DNA from: Bacillus sp. DNRA2
GTDB taxonomy: Bacteria; Bacillota; Bacilli; Bacillales; Cytobacillaceae
Direction: 5' to 3'
NCBI RefSeq assembly: GCF_012843265.1
Contig: NZ_JABAIT010000002.1
Coordinates: 62,001 to 126,000 of the forward strand
Length of the DNA: 64,000 bases
Numbering within the stretch: the stretch's first letter is position 1; each line of letters begins with the position of its first letter. The notes below the pieces were generated by a model. It saw only the letters and a program-made list of their open reading frames with translations, did no database searches and was not told where the DNA came from. Of the stretch, positions 1 to 8,046 are shown piece after piece. Position numbers and translations under genes: made by a program.

Positions 1-13
1 TACTTAATGCCAT
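1..13 (-). CDS. sat: Start of probable ATP sulfurylase (sat), cut by window edge
   Basis: On the minus strand an ATG at 13-11 is preceded by GGAGG with eight-base spacing and begins M-A-L-S before the window ends. It lies about 100 bases after the cysP stop in the same direction. In B. subtilis the order cysH-cysP-sat is standard and Sat starts in a similar way, so sat is the likely gene. Only four codons are visible, so the identity rests on position and not on the protein. Confidence 0.5.
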
Positions 14-119
14 GATAAAATACCTCCAAAAATGTTTTTTGATGACTATCCCTATGTTTTTAGTGTGATTTTGCGAGTTAATTACTCTATTAAGCGCATC
101 ATAATAGTGGGGTTTATAG

Positions 120-1199
120 CTATATTCCTCCCCCACTTTCATAAATAGAACGGGCGTCTTCGCGGATAGTTTTGATTAAACTAATGATTCCAAGGGTAGC
201 TGCACATACACTGAATAATACAATGATGGAATAAATGTCGCTATCAACAAATAATTTTACTAGTCCATAAGATATGACGAGCGAAAGGATCGGCGATACA
301 AGCCACACTTTTAAAATTTTACTAATGATGTTTTTCTTTAATGCATTTGCCCCGTTTTGGACAGTACTAATGCCCATGATTGCTGTACTCGTTACTTGAG
401 TCAATGGAACTGGTAAGCCAAAAATAGATGCTAAGCTAACCAAGAACGCGCCGGTACCTGACACTGCTCCACCTTCGAGCAATGAAAACTTGGTAATTTT
501 TTTCCCATTTGTTTCTAGGACTCGACCACCAAGCGTCATTGCCCCTATCGCTATAAAAAACCCGCCTACTATTGTTCCAGTGTTGATCGAAATTAACCCC
601 GCCCCAACCATCGGCCCTGCTGCATTAGCGACATTATTCATGCCTGCTGAAAAGGCTTCACAAAAGCCAACAATAATAACAAATATGGATAACACACGCT
701 GGTGTTTACTACTACTTAAACTCGGGAATCGATTTTCTAATTTTCTGATAATCTTACCCAAAATGATCGCAATCACAAATGCAATAGCCGGAACAATTAC
801 CCAGAAACTTACAATAACCAAGATGTTATTAATAAATAAGGCCTTGTAAGCAACGCCAACACCTACTACCGAACCAACGGTAATTTCACTGGTCGAAAGC
901 GGTATTCCGATAAGATTGGCGATAAATAATGATAGTGCTGCTGAAGATAAAATGATTAAAACAATCTTTGCGTTCAATAGCGATTGGGGAATAATATCTG
1001 AACCAATTGTTTTAGTTACTTCAGCACCGCCAATTACCGCACCTGCAAATATGGCAACGCCACATAATAACAATGCCTTTTTGCGGCTGGAAATAGCGCC
1101 AGACCCGTAAGCGACGCTTACAGAAGCAGCAGCTCCACTAGCCCCAATATTCATCGCAAAAAATAAGGCAATCGCACCAGCTACATAAGTTAACATCAT
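120..1199 (-). CDS. cysP: CysP-type sulfate permease (Pit family)
   Basis: This is a 359-residue, strongly hydrophobic protein of the inorganic phosphate transporter (Pit) superfamily, with about ten membrane segments and the two internally similar halves typical of the family (GASGAAASVSVAYGSGAIS near the N-terminus, GMNNVANAAGPMVGAG in the second half). The frame is open back to 1358, but the extra codons overlap cysH; the start chosen is the ATG at 1199, preceded by GGGAG at 1206-1210. It lies 13 bases downstream of cysH and upstream of a probable sat. By analogy with B. subtilis CysP it should import sulfate for assimilation. Phosphate transport is the alternative, but the neighbours argue for sulfate. 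Confidence 0.85.
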   Translation of the reverse strand: MMLTYVAGAIALFFAMNIGASGAAASVSVAYGSGAISSRKKALLLCGVAIFAGAVIGGAEVTKTIGSDIIPQSLLNAKIVLIILSSAALSLFIANLIGIPLSTSEITVGSVVGVGVAYKALFINNILVIVSFWVIVPAIAFVIAIILGKIIRKLENRFPSLSSSKHQRVLSIFVIIVGFCEAFSAGMNNVANAAGPMVGAGLISINTGTIVGGFFIAIGAMTLGGRVLETNGKKITKFSLLEGGAVSGTGAFLVSLASIFGLPVPLTQVTSTAIMGISTVQNGANALKKNIISKILKVWLVSPILSLVISYGLVKLFVDSDIYSIIVLFSVCAATLGIISLIKTIREDARSIYESGGGI

Positions 1200-1212
1200 C
1201 GTTCGCTCCCTC

Positions 1213-1929
1213 TTATAGATGAAGTCCGCACTCAGTTTTACCCGTGCCAGTCCATCTGCCTGAGCGTAAATCATCGGCATTGAAGGCAGGTTGCGTACAA
1301 GGCTTGCAGCCAATACTTGGATAGCCATTGTCATGCAAAATATTGTACGGTAAACCATTTTTATGTGCGTATCTCCAAATATCCTTCCATGTCCAATGAA
1401 TTAACGGACAAATTTTAATTGATTTAAATTTTTTGTCTTGATTAAAAAAGTTCGTAGTTTTTCGTGTTTCTGATTGCTCTCGTCTTAACCCTGAAAGCCA
1501 TGCTGTTGTTCCGGAAAGTACCTCATTTAGCGGAATTACTTTTCTAATCTCACAGCACTTATTTGGTTCGCGCTCCCAAAGTTCATCTCCGAATTGTGCG
1601 GCCTGCTCTTCAAGACTCAAACTTGGTTTTTTAAGCTCAATTCGGAGTTTCGGATAACGTTTTTTTACTTCGTCAATCAGTTTGTACGTTTCCTCAAAAT
1701 GAAGATCCGTATCTAGAAAGACTATTTTGGCAGAATCGTTTACCTTCGAGATTAAGTCGATCAATACAATTCCCTCAATCCCGAAACTACAGGCATAAAC
1801 CAATTCCTCATCAGAATAGTGATTGTAAGCCCAGGATAAAACATTTAATGCCCCTTTTGTCTGGTCATCTTCGACCATTTCGATTTGAGGGTATGAGTCA
1901 AAATTGTCAAATGTCAGCGTTTCGGTCAA
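1213..1929 (-). CDS. cysH: Phosphoadenylyl/adenylyl-sulfate reductase CysH
   Basis: This 238-residue protein matches thioredoxin-dependent (P)APS reductases: an N-terminal YACSFGIEG nucleotide-binding region, then the paired cysteines KCCEIRK, the GCKPCTQP pair, and the C-terminal TECGLH carrying the catalytic cysteine. The CC plus CxxC set is the [4Fe-4S] signature of APS-reducing enzymes, which B. subtilis CysH shares. It reduces activated sulfate to sulfite in the cytoplasm. The start chosen is TTG at 1929, six bases from the strong site GGAGGAG (1936-1942); the ATG at 1944 overlaps that site and is less likely. First gene of the cysH-cysP-sat transcript, with a good promoter just upstream. 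Confidence 0.93.
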   Translation of the reverse strand: MTETLTFDNFDSYPQIEMVEDDQTKGALNVLSWAYNHYSDEELVYACSFGIEGIVLIDLISKVNDSAKIVFLDTDLHFEETYKLIDEVKKRYPKLRIELKKPSLSLEEQAAQFGDELWEREPNKCCEIRKVIPLNEVLSGTTAWLSGLRREQSETRKTTNFFNQDKKFKSIKICPLIHWTWKDIWRYAHKNGLPYNILHDNGYPSIGCKPCTQPAFNADDLRSGRWTGTGKTECGLHL

Positions 1930-1975
1930 GCACATCTCCTCCATTCATTTTGAAACTTCAATTCAATTATTTTAA

Positions 1976-2003
1976 ATTTTAACACAGTTTACCCCTATGT
2001 CAA
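1976..2003 (-). promoter_or_regulatory. SigA-type promoter of cysH
   Basis: Read on the minus strand, TTGACA (2003-1998), a 16-base spacer and TAAAAT (1981-1976) lie about 47 bases upstream of the cysH start. No riboswitch-like structure was seen between it and the gene. Confidence 0.65.
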
Positions 2004-2065
2004 TATTATTTCTATGAGTTTACTAGGAATTAAAACAAAGAAAATTTACAACATTTCCTCATCTT

Positions 2066-2114
2066 TAACGCAGTAAAGCAGCGGGGGACAGTCCCCCGCT
2101 GCTTTACTGCGTTA
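2066..2114. repeat. Perfect 23-bp inverted repeat with GGGGGACAGTCCCCC core
   Basis: Two perfectly complementary 23-base arms flank a 3-base CAG loop. The right arm contains the stop codon of the RDD gene (2112-2114). A second hairpin with the same AGTAAAGCGG/TGGGGGACAGTCCCCC design is at 40884-40938, also overlapping a stop codon. There is no T-run beside it, so it is not a standard intrinsic terminator, though it could help end the RDD transcript. Confidence 0.85.
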
Positions 2115-2510
2115 ATCTAATGTTACGTATGTTCCGGCAATAAAATCATGGATTGCCCGTTTGTCTTTGCGCATTCCGACCATAAATGCACTAACAATTA
2201 AGCCAATTCCTAACGTGATAGCATAAACGATGGCCGCCACAATCGTCCGAATAAACATCGTTCCAAAACCGACCGAATCACCGTTCACCTTCACAATCCT
2301 GACTCCAAGAATCCGCTTCCCAAGCGTATATCCCGACCAAACCACTGGGAGAATGATGGCATATAACAATTCTACAATCGAAACAACTGAATTTGTAGCG
2401 GACTCGCTTAAAAACAGTGCAAATATAAAGGATAAAGGAACGCTTATAATAATACCATCAAGAAGACCAGCACCGAATCTTCTCCAAAAACCTGCTGGAT
2501 TTGAAACCAT
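2112..2510 (-). CDS. RDD family membrane protein
   Basis: A 132-residue protein with the RDD-family layout: an N-terminal AGFWRRFGAGLLDGII segment (Arg-Asp pattern in the first membrane helix), a second helix around residues 40-60 and GKRILGVRIVKVNG before a third helix. RDD proteins are small integral membrane proteins, mostly of unknown function, some linked to ion transport. AAAGGGG seven bases upstream supports the ATG at 2510. The stop codon lies inside a long perfect hairpin. A possible tiny membrane ORF ends a few bases upstream, inside the ribosome binding region. Confidence 0.8.
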   Translation of the reverse strand: MVSNPAGFWRRFGAGLLDGIIISVPLSFIFALFLSESATNSVVSIVELLYAIILPVVWSGYTLGKRILGVRIVKVNGDSVGFGTMFIRTIVAAIVYAITLGIGLIVSAFMVGMRKDKRAIHDFIAGTYVTLD

Positions 2511-2523
2511 ACGATTTCCCCTT

Positions 2524-2616
2524 TCATCTTGTAAATAGACGGTTCAAAAAACCAAGTAAAACCGAGAAAACTACAAGGATGATTGCTGGAATCGTCACAA
2601 AAATGTATGGAGGAAT
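2524..2616 (-). other. Possible 30-residue single-helix membrane ORF or gene remnant
   Basis: The frame from 2616 to the TGA at 2524-2526 encodes a hydrophobic helix (FVTIPAIILVVFSVLLGF) ending in a basic tail (NRLFTR). The stop overlaps the ribosome binding site of the RDD gene, as in a coupled operon. No ATG, GTG or TTG with a ribosome binding site precedes it; the frame is blocked by TAA further upstream. It may start at a rare codon or be the tail of a decayed gene. Confidence 0.3.
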
Positions 2617-2660
2617 ATTACAACCTATTCTAGTTTATTGCGGCTTCTAAGATAATATCA

Positions 2661-3452
2661 CTATTTTACTGCCAACTTATTTTTTGTCAGCAGCGGACGC
2701 CCGTCCTTCCAGATGACCTGAACATCTAGACCAAAATAGTTTGAGAGCATCTCACAAGACATCATCTCAGCTGTTTTGCCCGCAGCAAAGACCTCACCTT
2801 TTTTTAGTAGTAGTGTATGCTCAAACTCTGGCAAAATCTCTTCTGCATGATGAGTGACATAAATGATGGTCGGACCGTCCTCACGCTTTGCAATTTTCTC
2901 AACGGACTCAAGCAGTTGTTCTCTTGCTAAAAAATCAAGCCCATTAGTTGGCTCATCTAAAATGAGCAGCTCAGGTTCAGCCATTAAGGCCCGAGCAATT
3001 AAAACGCGTTGTCTTTCCCCTTGCGATAGTGTTTCATAATTGCGATTTGCATAATCAAAGCATCCTAATTCTTGCAATAGTGAAATGGCTTGTCTACGCA
3101 TTTCATTTGTCGGTGTTTCGTATAAGCCAATCGAAGCAAATGCACCACTTAATACAATTTCAAAGGCATTATCACCGTTGTGGAGTTTTTGCTGAAGACT
3201 TTGTGATACAAGTCCGATTTGTTTCCGCAAACTTTCAGCCAATGGCGCCTTTCCAAATTCCCGATTGAGTACGGTGATTTTCCCCTTTGTCGGATATTCA
3301 TAGGCATTTAAAACATTGAGCAACGCTGTTTTTCCTGCCCCATTTAGGCCAAATAAGACCCAATGTTCGCCTTTGTTTACTTTCCAATTAATATTATTGA
3401 GGATCCAATTTCCATTTCTTTTTAAGGTGATATTGTTCAAATCAAGAATCAT
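2661..3452 (-). CDS. ylmA: YlmA-type ABC transporter ATP-binding protein
   Basis: A 263-residue ABC ATPase with Walker A (GLNGAGKTALLN), Q-loop region, the ABC signature as LSQGERQRVLIARAL, Walker B (LLILDEPTNGLD) and the H-switch histidine (YVTHHAEE). It closely resembles B. subtilis YlmA, a soluble ATPase of unknown substrate. No membrane partner is adjacent. The frame stays open to 3599, but those codons run into a dispersed repeat (3579-3714); the ATG at 3452 has AGGA nine bases upstream and gives the family's usual N-terminus (MILDLNNITL). Confidence 0.85.
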   Translation of the reverse strand: MILDLNNITLKRNGNWILNNINWKVNKGEHWVLFGLNGAGKTALLNVLNAYEYPTKGKITVLNREFGKAPLAESLRKQIGLVSQSLQQKLHNGDNAFEIVLSGAFASIGLYETPTNEMRRQAISLLQELGCFDYANRNYETLSQGERQRVLIARALMAEPELLILDEPTNGLDFLAREQLLESVEKIAKREDGPTIIYVTHHAEEILPEFEHTLLLKKGEVFAAGKTAEMMSCEMLSNYFGLDVQVIWKDGRPLLTKNKLAVK

Positions 3453-3578
3453 AGTGATACATCCTTTCTTTAGCAATTTCCCATGACACCCTATCTCTTT
3501 ATTCTTTGGCGATATGTCAAAAAAGTCAAATTTTTGATAACAATAGATGAGATAATGAAGGATGTTGTTATCGGCTGA

Positions 3579-3714
3579 GTTGATTGAAGCGGAAGGCACG
3601 AAGACTCCTGCGGGAGCAGCGGGACAGGTGAGACCCCACAGGCGCTTTTAGCGCCGAGGAGGCTCACCGCCCGCCCCTAAGGTGCGCGAAGTGCCTGGAG
3701 CGGAAATCAGCAAC
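3579..3714 (-). repeat. Dispersed ~130-bp palindromic repeat, copy 1
   Basis: GC-rich element bounded by GTTGATT and (A)TCAGCAAC, with the internal blocks CTCCTGCGGGAGCAGCGGGA and GCGCCGAGGAGGCTCACCGC. It is in the opposite orientation to copies at 9366, 11591, 29002 and 54550. It sits just upstream of ylmA and creates the spurious 5' extension of that frame. Confidence 0.9.
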
Positions 3715-3730
3715 CCCGTTAAAAAGCCAA

Positions 3731-3765
3731 ATAAAAAAGGATAACGCCACAAGGCATTATCCTTT
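3731..3765 (-). terminator. Intrinsic terminator after the 52-residue gene
   Basis: On the minus strand an AAGGATAAtGCC/GGCgTTATCCTT stem with an ACAA-class loop is followed by TTTTTTATTT. It lies about 65 bases beyond the stop of the gene at 3831-3989. Confidence 0.7.
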
Positions 3766-3830
3766 CTGAAATTTATGATTTCCTTCATTTATATCTATAT
3801 AAAACTAAATCACCAATTCATATCAATCAG

Positions 3831-3989
3831 TTAAACTGCAGCTAGTTCAAAACATGGATCATTGAAATAAATAACCTCTGACAGAATCTTACAACCTTTG
3901 ATTTCCTTGAAAGCTTCTCGTGCTTCCTTTTCAGTCTCAAATTCGTACATTGTCGTCTGATCCTTTGTATGAACCGTGATAACCCACAT
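3831..3989 (-). CDS. Conserved-looking 52-residue hypothetical protein
   Basis: A short gene starting at ATG 3989 with GGAG eleven bases upstream and its own terminator. The protein begins MWVITVHTKDQTTMYEFET, followed by an acidic/basic helical stretch (KEAREAFKEIKGCKI) and ends FNDPCFELAAV. It has no membrane helix or signal peptide. The N-terminal half reads as a small beta-hairpin plus helix. I recognise no family with known function; similar short proteins occur in Bacillus genomes. Confidence 0.72.
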   Translation of the reverse strand: MWVITVHTKDQTTMYEFETEKEAREAFKEIKGCKILSEVIYFNDPCFELAAV

Positions 3990-4182
3990 TATAATAAGAT
4001 CTCCTTTGTTTTTTACTCCTGGAAACGCCTAACCTTTTACACTATGTTAAAAGGAGTAATTTTTTTTGGTCGGACTCATTATAACACCATTTTCTGGGCT
4101 TTTATGTTACAACAATTTGACAATCCAATAAAGAATTAATGAAGGAAAATAAAGCTAGTTTTACAATCTCAACAACATTATA

Positions 4183-4557
4183 TTAAGATAACTCACCCTT
4201 AACAACATCCTGCTTATACGCTAATATCGACTCAACTACTATATCCATTTCAGCTTGTCCCATATCATGGTTTTCCATTGTGTGTCGCAAATGTTTTACA
4301 AAGGAATCAAAATGTTCTCCCGTTGTATTAATTCCGTCATGCGCCTCCGATAACGCTCTTCCAGAATAATGATTGGGTCCTCCCATAGCAGCACTGAGGA
4401 AATGAGTTTGATGGCTTTTTTGTGTCTCAATATCGACTTCATGGAAAAACTTCGCCAGTGAAGCATCCTCTAGAACACTTTTGTAAAAATCACCCACCAT
4501 TTCCCCTACTTTCTCATGTCCGCCAAACCTGTCATATAAGCTTTCCTGCTGCTCCAT
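4183..4557 (-). CDS. Truncated haemoglobin (group I-like)
   Basis: A 124-residue 2-on-2 globin: SLYDRFGGHEKVGEMVGDFY at the N-terminus, GGP in the CE/E region (AAMGGPNHYSG), and the EAHDGI...HFDSFVKHL segment carrying the proximal haem histidine. The start is ATG 4557, eight bases from AAGGAG; an upstream GTG is too close. Such globins bind O2 or NO and are often linked to NO detoxification. It is the last gene of a minus-strand operon (9166 to 4183) encoding a molybdopterin oxidoreductase with Rieske and ferredoxin subunits, so a role protecting that enzyme or handling NO made from nitrite is a reasonable inference. Confidence 0.85.
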   Translation of the reverse strand: MEQQESLYDRFGGHEKVGEMVGDFYKSVLEDASLAKFFHEVDIETQKSHQTHFLSAAMGGPNHYSGRALSEAHDGINTTGEHFDSFVKHLRHTMENHDMGQAEMDIVVESILAYKQDVVKGELS

Positions 4558-4569
4558 TGATAACACTCC

Positions 4570-4764
4570 TTATTCTTCGCTGACTTTATCCGTTTTTTGA
4601 AAGAAAAGATAAATGAGAATCCCACATAAAAAGACAAAACCCAATGCCCCAAAATAGTAAACTAATTCGTCATATTCCTCGGCTAAATATTCCTCTACCA
4701 TGTATTGCAGGAAAATGATTTGAATGGATAACAGCGCCATAAACAGCCACCAGGCCATCCTCAT
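4570..4764 (-). CDS. Small two-helix membrane protein of the redox operon
   Basis: A 64-residue protein with one hydrophobic helix at residues 4-22 (WWLFMALLSIQIIFLQY), an acidic loop (VEEYLAEEYDE) and a second helix at about 36-54. GAAGGAG lies eight bases before the ATG at 4764. It is 61 bases after the Rieske gene and 12 before the globin, within the same operon. No family recognised; it could be a small subunit or assembly factor of the membrane redox complex. Confidence 0.7.
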   Translation of the reverse strand: MRMAWWLFMALLSIQIIFLQYMVEEYLAEEYDELVYYFGALGFVFLCGILIYLFFQKTDKVSEE

Positions 4765-4825
4765 TGATATCACTCCTTCAATCGATCATGCTTATCAAAT
4801 CTTTAACTTGTTAAAAATAGACAAC

Positions 4826-5329
4826 TCAAACCGTACGACCTTCCATTCCGACAGCATAAATACCATCTTGACGCTGTTCGAGTCGAATCGATGGCAAAGG
4901 CCTCTGCGGTGGACCAGCAATAACAGCCCCGTCTTCGACCGAGAAAAAGCCATGATGACACGGACATACCATTTGATTCGTCGGTTTATCATAATACACC
5001 GGGCATTGCAAATGGGTGCATTTAATGTTGTAAGCTCGATATTCATCGGCATTGGTACGAATTAACAACGCTGGTTCATCCTCGTCTAGATACGAAAATG
5101 TTTTGCTATCACCAACCGCCAATTCATCCAACTCAGCAATCTTTACTGTTTTTTCCGATTCCTGCGCATTTTCTTTACCAGCCTGACTTACTAACGGGAT
5201 GCTTGAAACAAACATCAACCCCATTAACCCCATGCTCGATGCGATAAAACCGCGCCGATTTAAATCGATTTCCTTATCCCTCCGCACATTGAACGTAAGC
5301 TGCTGTAGAAATTGATCAAATTTTTTCAT
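4826..5329 (-). CDS. Membrane-anchored Rieske [2Fe-2S] protein
   Basis: A 167-residue Rieske protein. The cluster-binding boxes are CTHLQC and CPCHHGFF, supplying two Cys and two His. The N-terminus has a twin-arginine-like segment (NRRGFIASSMGLMGLMF at residues ~24-40), consistent with Tat export or anchoring, so the cluster should face outward. The start overlaps the ferredoxin-like gene stop (ATGA, 5326-5329), indicating translational coupling. As an electron carrier it would pass electrons between the membrane quinol pool and another redox partner. It is unusual that a Rieske subunit is coupled to a cytoplasmic-looking molybdoenzyme. Confidence 0.88.
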   Translation of the reverse strand: MKKFDQFLQQLTFNVRRDKEIDLNRRGFIASSMGLMGLMFVSSIPLVSQAGKENAQESEKTVKIAELDELAVGDSKTFSYLDEDEPALLIRTNADEYRAYNIKCTHLQCPVYYDKPTNQMVCPCHHGFFSVEDGAVIAGPPQRPLPSIRLEQRQDGIYAVGMEGRTV

Positions 5330-5895
5330 TGTCTATCACCTTGAACATCGTAGTATCCATACTTGTGGGTTTTTGTATCAGGTATGCCAATCACTGTTCT
5401 CGTTTCAATTTGGGTATCTCCAAAATTCCAAACATATTGAACTGGCTTCTTAGCCATTTTCTTAATCGTTTCCTCCTCAACAAATTGAATCGTATCGGTA
5501 GGGCAAACACTAACGCACATCGGTGGACGTCCCTTAGAGGTCCGGTCATAACATAAATCGCATTTATACATGAGCTTGCGGTCATCATCAACACGTGGAA
5601 TACCAAATGGACATGCATAGGTACAATTTTTACAGCCAATGCATTTTTCATGTGAAGCTGAAAGAACCGTCCCATCAGCCGTGAGTTGAATCGCTTGAAC
5701 TGGACATGACTCAGCACATGCAGGGGTATAACAATGCATACAAGGAGTCGGTGACTTTGCAACCGTCTCACCGGGCATGAGTTCATCGACGAACATTCTT
5801 GATAAATGGTCATGACCGCTGCACTCTTCACAGCCAATCATGCATGCTTTACAGCCAATACAACGTTCAAAATCGATAAATAGAACCTTTGTCAT
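5326..5895 (-). CDS. Four-cluster [4Fe-4S] ferredoxin subunit
   Basis: A 189-residue iron-sulfur subunit of the HycB/NrfC/DmsB type. Four cysteine groups are visible: CIGCKACMIGC, CMHCYTPACAESCP, CIGCKNCTYACP and CDLC...CVSVCP, enough for four [4Fe-4S] clusters. No signal peptide, so cytoplasmic. It should relay electrons between the adjacent molybdopterin catalytic subunit (15 bases upstream) and the membrane subunit. It overlaps the Rieske gene by four bases. Confidence 0.9.
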   Translation of the reverse strand: MTKVLFIDFERCIGCKACMIGCEECSGHDHLSRMFVDELMPGETVAKSPTPCMHCYTPACAESCPVQAIQLTADGTVLSASHEKCIGCKNCTYACPFGIPRVDDDRKLMYKCDLCYDRTSKGRPPMCVSVCPTDTIQFVEEETIKKMAKKPVQYVWNFGDTQIETRTVIGIPDTKTHKYGYYDVQGDRQ

Positions 5896-5910
5896 GGAAA
5901 ACTCCTTTAC

Positions 5911-8046
5911 TTAAGTTTTTTCAATTCGAACCGCACACACCTTAAATTCAGGAATTTTCGATTTTGGATCCAGGGCGGGATTCGTTAAATGATTAATCGC
6001 CATCGTTTTCCCCCAATGATATGGCACAAAGAACGTATCCTCGCGAATGATTTTCGTGATTTTTGCCGGAACAGTTAGTTCACCACGACGGCTTACGAGC
6101 TTCACCAATTCCTGATTGTTGATTCCTAATTTCTTCGCTGTGTTAGGATGAATTTCCACATACGGTTCTGGGCAAAACTTATTTAACGCTTCAATTCTCC
6201 TGGTTTGATTTCCACTTAAATAATGGTAGACGACACGACCAGTTGTTAAAATATACGGAAACTCAGCATCTACCTTTTCATTGGCTCCCGTATATTCAAA
6301 TGCTAATAAACGTGCCTTACCATCTGGAAACTGAAACTGTAAATCTTCGAACAATCGCGGTGTTCCTTCATGTTCCTCTGATGGACACGGCCAAAACACG
6401 CCATCCATCTTTTCAAGCTTCTCATATGTAATACCTGAATAATCCGCTTTGCCTCCTTTGGAAGCCGTTCTTAGCTCATCAAAAATTTCGCGCGACGAAT
6501 TATATTGAAAATACTTTCCTCTACCAAGGCGATCAGCGATTTCGCATAAAACCTGCCAATCACGCTTTGCCTCTCCTGCCGTGCGCTCAATTCCCTTTAA
6601 AAGCACCACCCGTCCTTCGACATTTGTCGTCGTTCCCGTATCCTCAATCCAAACTGTTGATGGTAGCACAACATCAGCAAGCTCGGCTGACTCTGATAAA
6701 AACATATCCATTGCCACAAAAAAATCCAATTTTTCTAGATACTTTTTTACATCGCCTACAGATGGTGCTGAAACCATCGGATTACTGCAGATTAATAGCA
6801 AACCCTTCACTTCATCGCCCAGTGAGCGAAGCAATTCGAATGCTGACATTCCCGGACCTGGTATCTCCTTCTCATCAACTCCCCAAACACTAGCAATATA
6901 TTGGCGAGCATCAGGATCAGTAATTTTTCGGTAGCCTGGTAATTGATCGGCTTTTTGCCCATGCTCTCGGCCACCTTGGCCGTTTCCTTGCCCCGTAAAA
7001 GTCGCAAACCCTGCGCCTTTTCGGCCAATTTTTCCCGTTAATAATGATAAATTCACATAGCTTGAAACTGTGTCCGATCCATTTGAATGCTGTTCAATTC
7101 CCCTTGCAAACAGGACAAAGCCATTCTTCGCCTGGCCAAACAGACGTGCCGCTTCGATAATCTTGTCCACTGACACCCCAGTAATCTCAGAAACCTTCTC
7201 GGGTGTATAAGCTTTCGTTAGTTGCTCAAGTTCAGAAAATCCCACGGTGTGAGAATCGATAAAGTTTTGATCGATCATTTTTTCTTTTATTAAAAGATGA
7301 ATCAAACCGTTGACAAGGGCGATATCGGTTCCAGGACGAACGTCAAGATGTACATCAGAAACCAACGCCGTTTTCGTTTGGCGCGGGTCAACCACGATCA
7401 GCTTCGCTCCTCTGTCACGCGCTCCCCAAATATACGGCATCGAAAGCGGATGGCATTCAGCTGTATTGGAACCGGCAATTAACAGGACATCGGCAAATTT
7501 TATGTCCGACCAAGGATTGGTCGAACCTCGGTCAATTCCTACACTTTGATTAAAGCCAACCGCTGCGCTAGACATACAATAACGACCATTGTAATCAATG
7601 TTCTTCGTGCCCAAGCCAATCCGGGCAAACTTCCCAACCAGATAGCATTTTTCATTCGTCATTGACGATCCGCTATAAATACCAAAAGCATCTTTACCGT
7701 GTTTCGCTTGTATGTCTTGGATTTTGGAAACGACCAAATTCAGCGCTTCCTCCCAAGAGGACTCAACTAGCTGACCATTTTTGCGGATTAACGGTTGCTT
7801 CAGGCGATCCCCCAATTCTGCCTGACGATATGCTGACGCCCCTTTTGGGCATAATCTGCCACCATTCATCGGAAAGTCATAGCGCGGCTCAACGCCGACC
7901 ACTTTCTTTGTTTCTTTTTCAACCCGGATATTCATGCCGCATTGCATACCGCAAAAGCAACAATGTGTCGCAATATTTTCTTCTCCTTCTCGTAAAATGG
8001 CATCAAATTCTCGCTGAGCGTAATCAGCGTTTTGTGGATGACCCAT
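5911..8046 (-). CDS. Molybdopterin oxidoreductase, nitrate-reductase-like catalytic subunit
   Basis: A 711-residue member of the DMSO reductase family. The N-terminal [4Fe-4S] site is CCFCGMQC...RLCPKGAS, and the likely Mo ligand is the Cys in YNGRYCMSSAAVGF. Cys followed by Met resembles Nas/Nap nitrate reductases; formate dehydrogenases usually have Cys/Sec-His. The C-terminal molybdopterin dinucleotide-binding domain begins near LTTGRVVYHYLSGNQTRR. There is no Tat signal, so it is probably cytoplasmic. The start is ATG 8046, six bases from GGGAGGGG; it overlaps the preceding membrane-subunit gene by 23 bases. The substrate is not certain: nitrate is the best guess, other oxyanions or formate are possible. 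Confidence 0.85.
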   Translation of the reverse strand: MGHPQNADYAQREFDAILREGEENIATHCCFCGMQCGMNIRVEKETKKVVGVEPRYDFPMNGGRLCPKGASAYRQAELGDRLKQPLIRKNGQLVESSWEEALNLVVSKIQDIQAKHGKDAFGIYSGSSMTNEKCYLVGKFARIGLGTKNIDYNGRYCMSSAAVGFNQSVGIDRGSTNPWSDIKFADVLLIAGSNTAECHPLSMPYIWGARDRGAKLIVVDPRQTKTALVSDVHLDVRPGTDIALVNGLIHLLIKEKMIDQNFIDSHTVGFSELEQLTKAYTPEKVSEITGVSVDKIIEAARLFGQAKNGFVLFARGIEQHSNGSDTVSSYVNLSLLTGKIGRKGAGFATFTGQGNGQGGREHGQKADQLPGYRKITDPDARQYIASVWGVDEKEIPGPGMSAFELLRSLGDEVKGLLLICSNPMVSAPSVGDVKKYLEKLDFFVAMDMFLSESAELADVVLPSTVWIEDTGTTTNVEGRVVLLKGIERTAGEAKRDWQVLCEIADRLGRGKYFQYNSSREIFDELRTASKGGKADYSGITYEKLEKMDGVFWPCPSEEHEGTPRLFEDLQFQFPDGKARLLAFEYTGANEKVDAEFPYILTTGRVVYHYLSGNQTRRIEALNKFCPEPYVEIHPNTAKKLGINNQELVKLVSRRGELTVPAKITKIIREDTFFVPYHWGKTMAINHLTNPALDPKSKIPEFKVCAVRIEKT

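Noticed and set aside
2661-3599. Long 5' extension of the ylmA frame starting at 3599
   Set aside because: The extra codons lie partly within a dispersed repeat and are not family-like; ATG 3452 with a ribosome binding site gives the usual N-terminus.
5911-8046. Formate dehydrogenase with selenocysteine
   Set aside because: The Mo-ligand segment is RYCMSS with a Cys codon, no in-frame UGA, and Cys-Met instead of Cys/Sec-His; a Nas/Nap-like assignment fits better.
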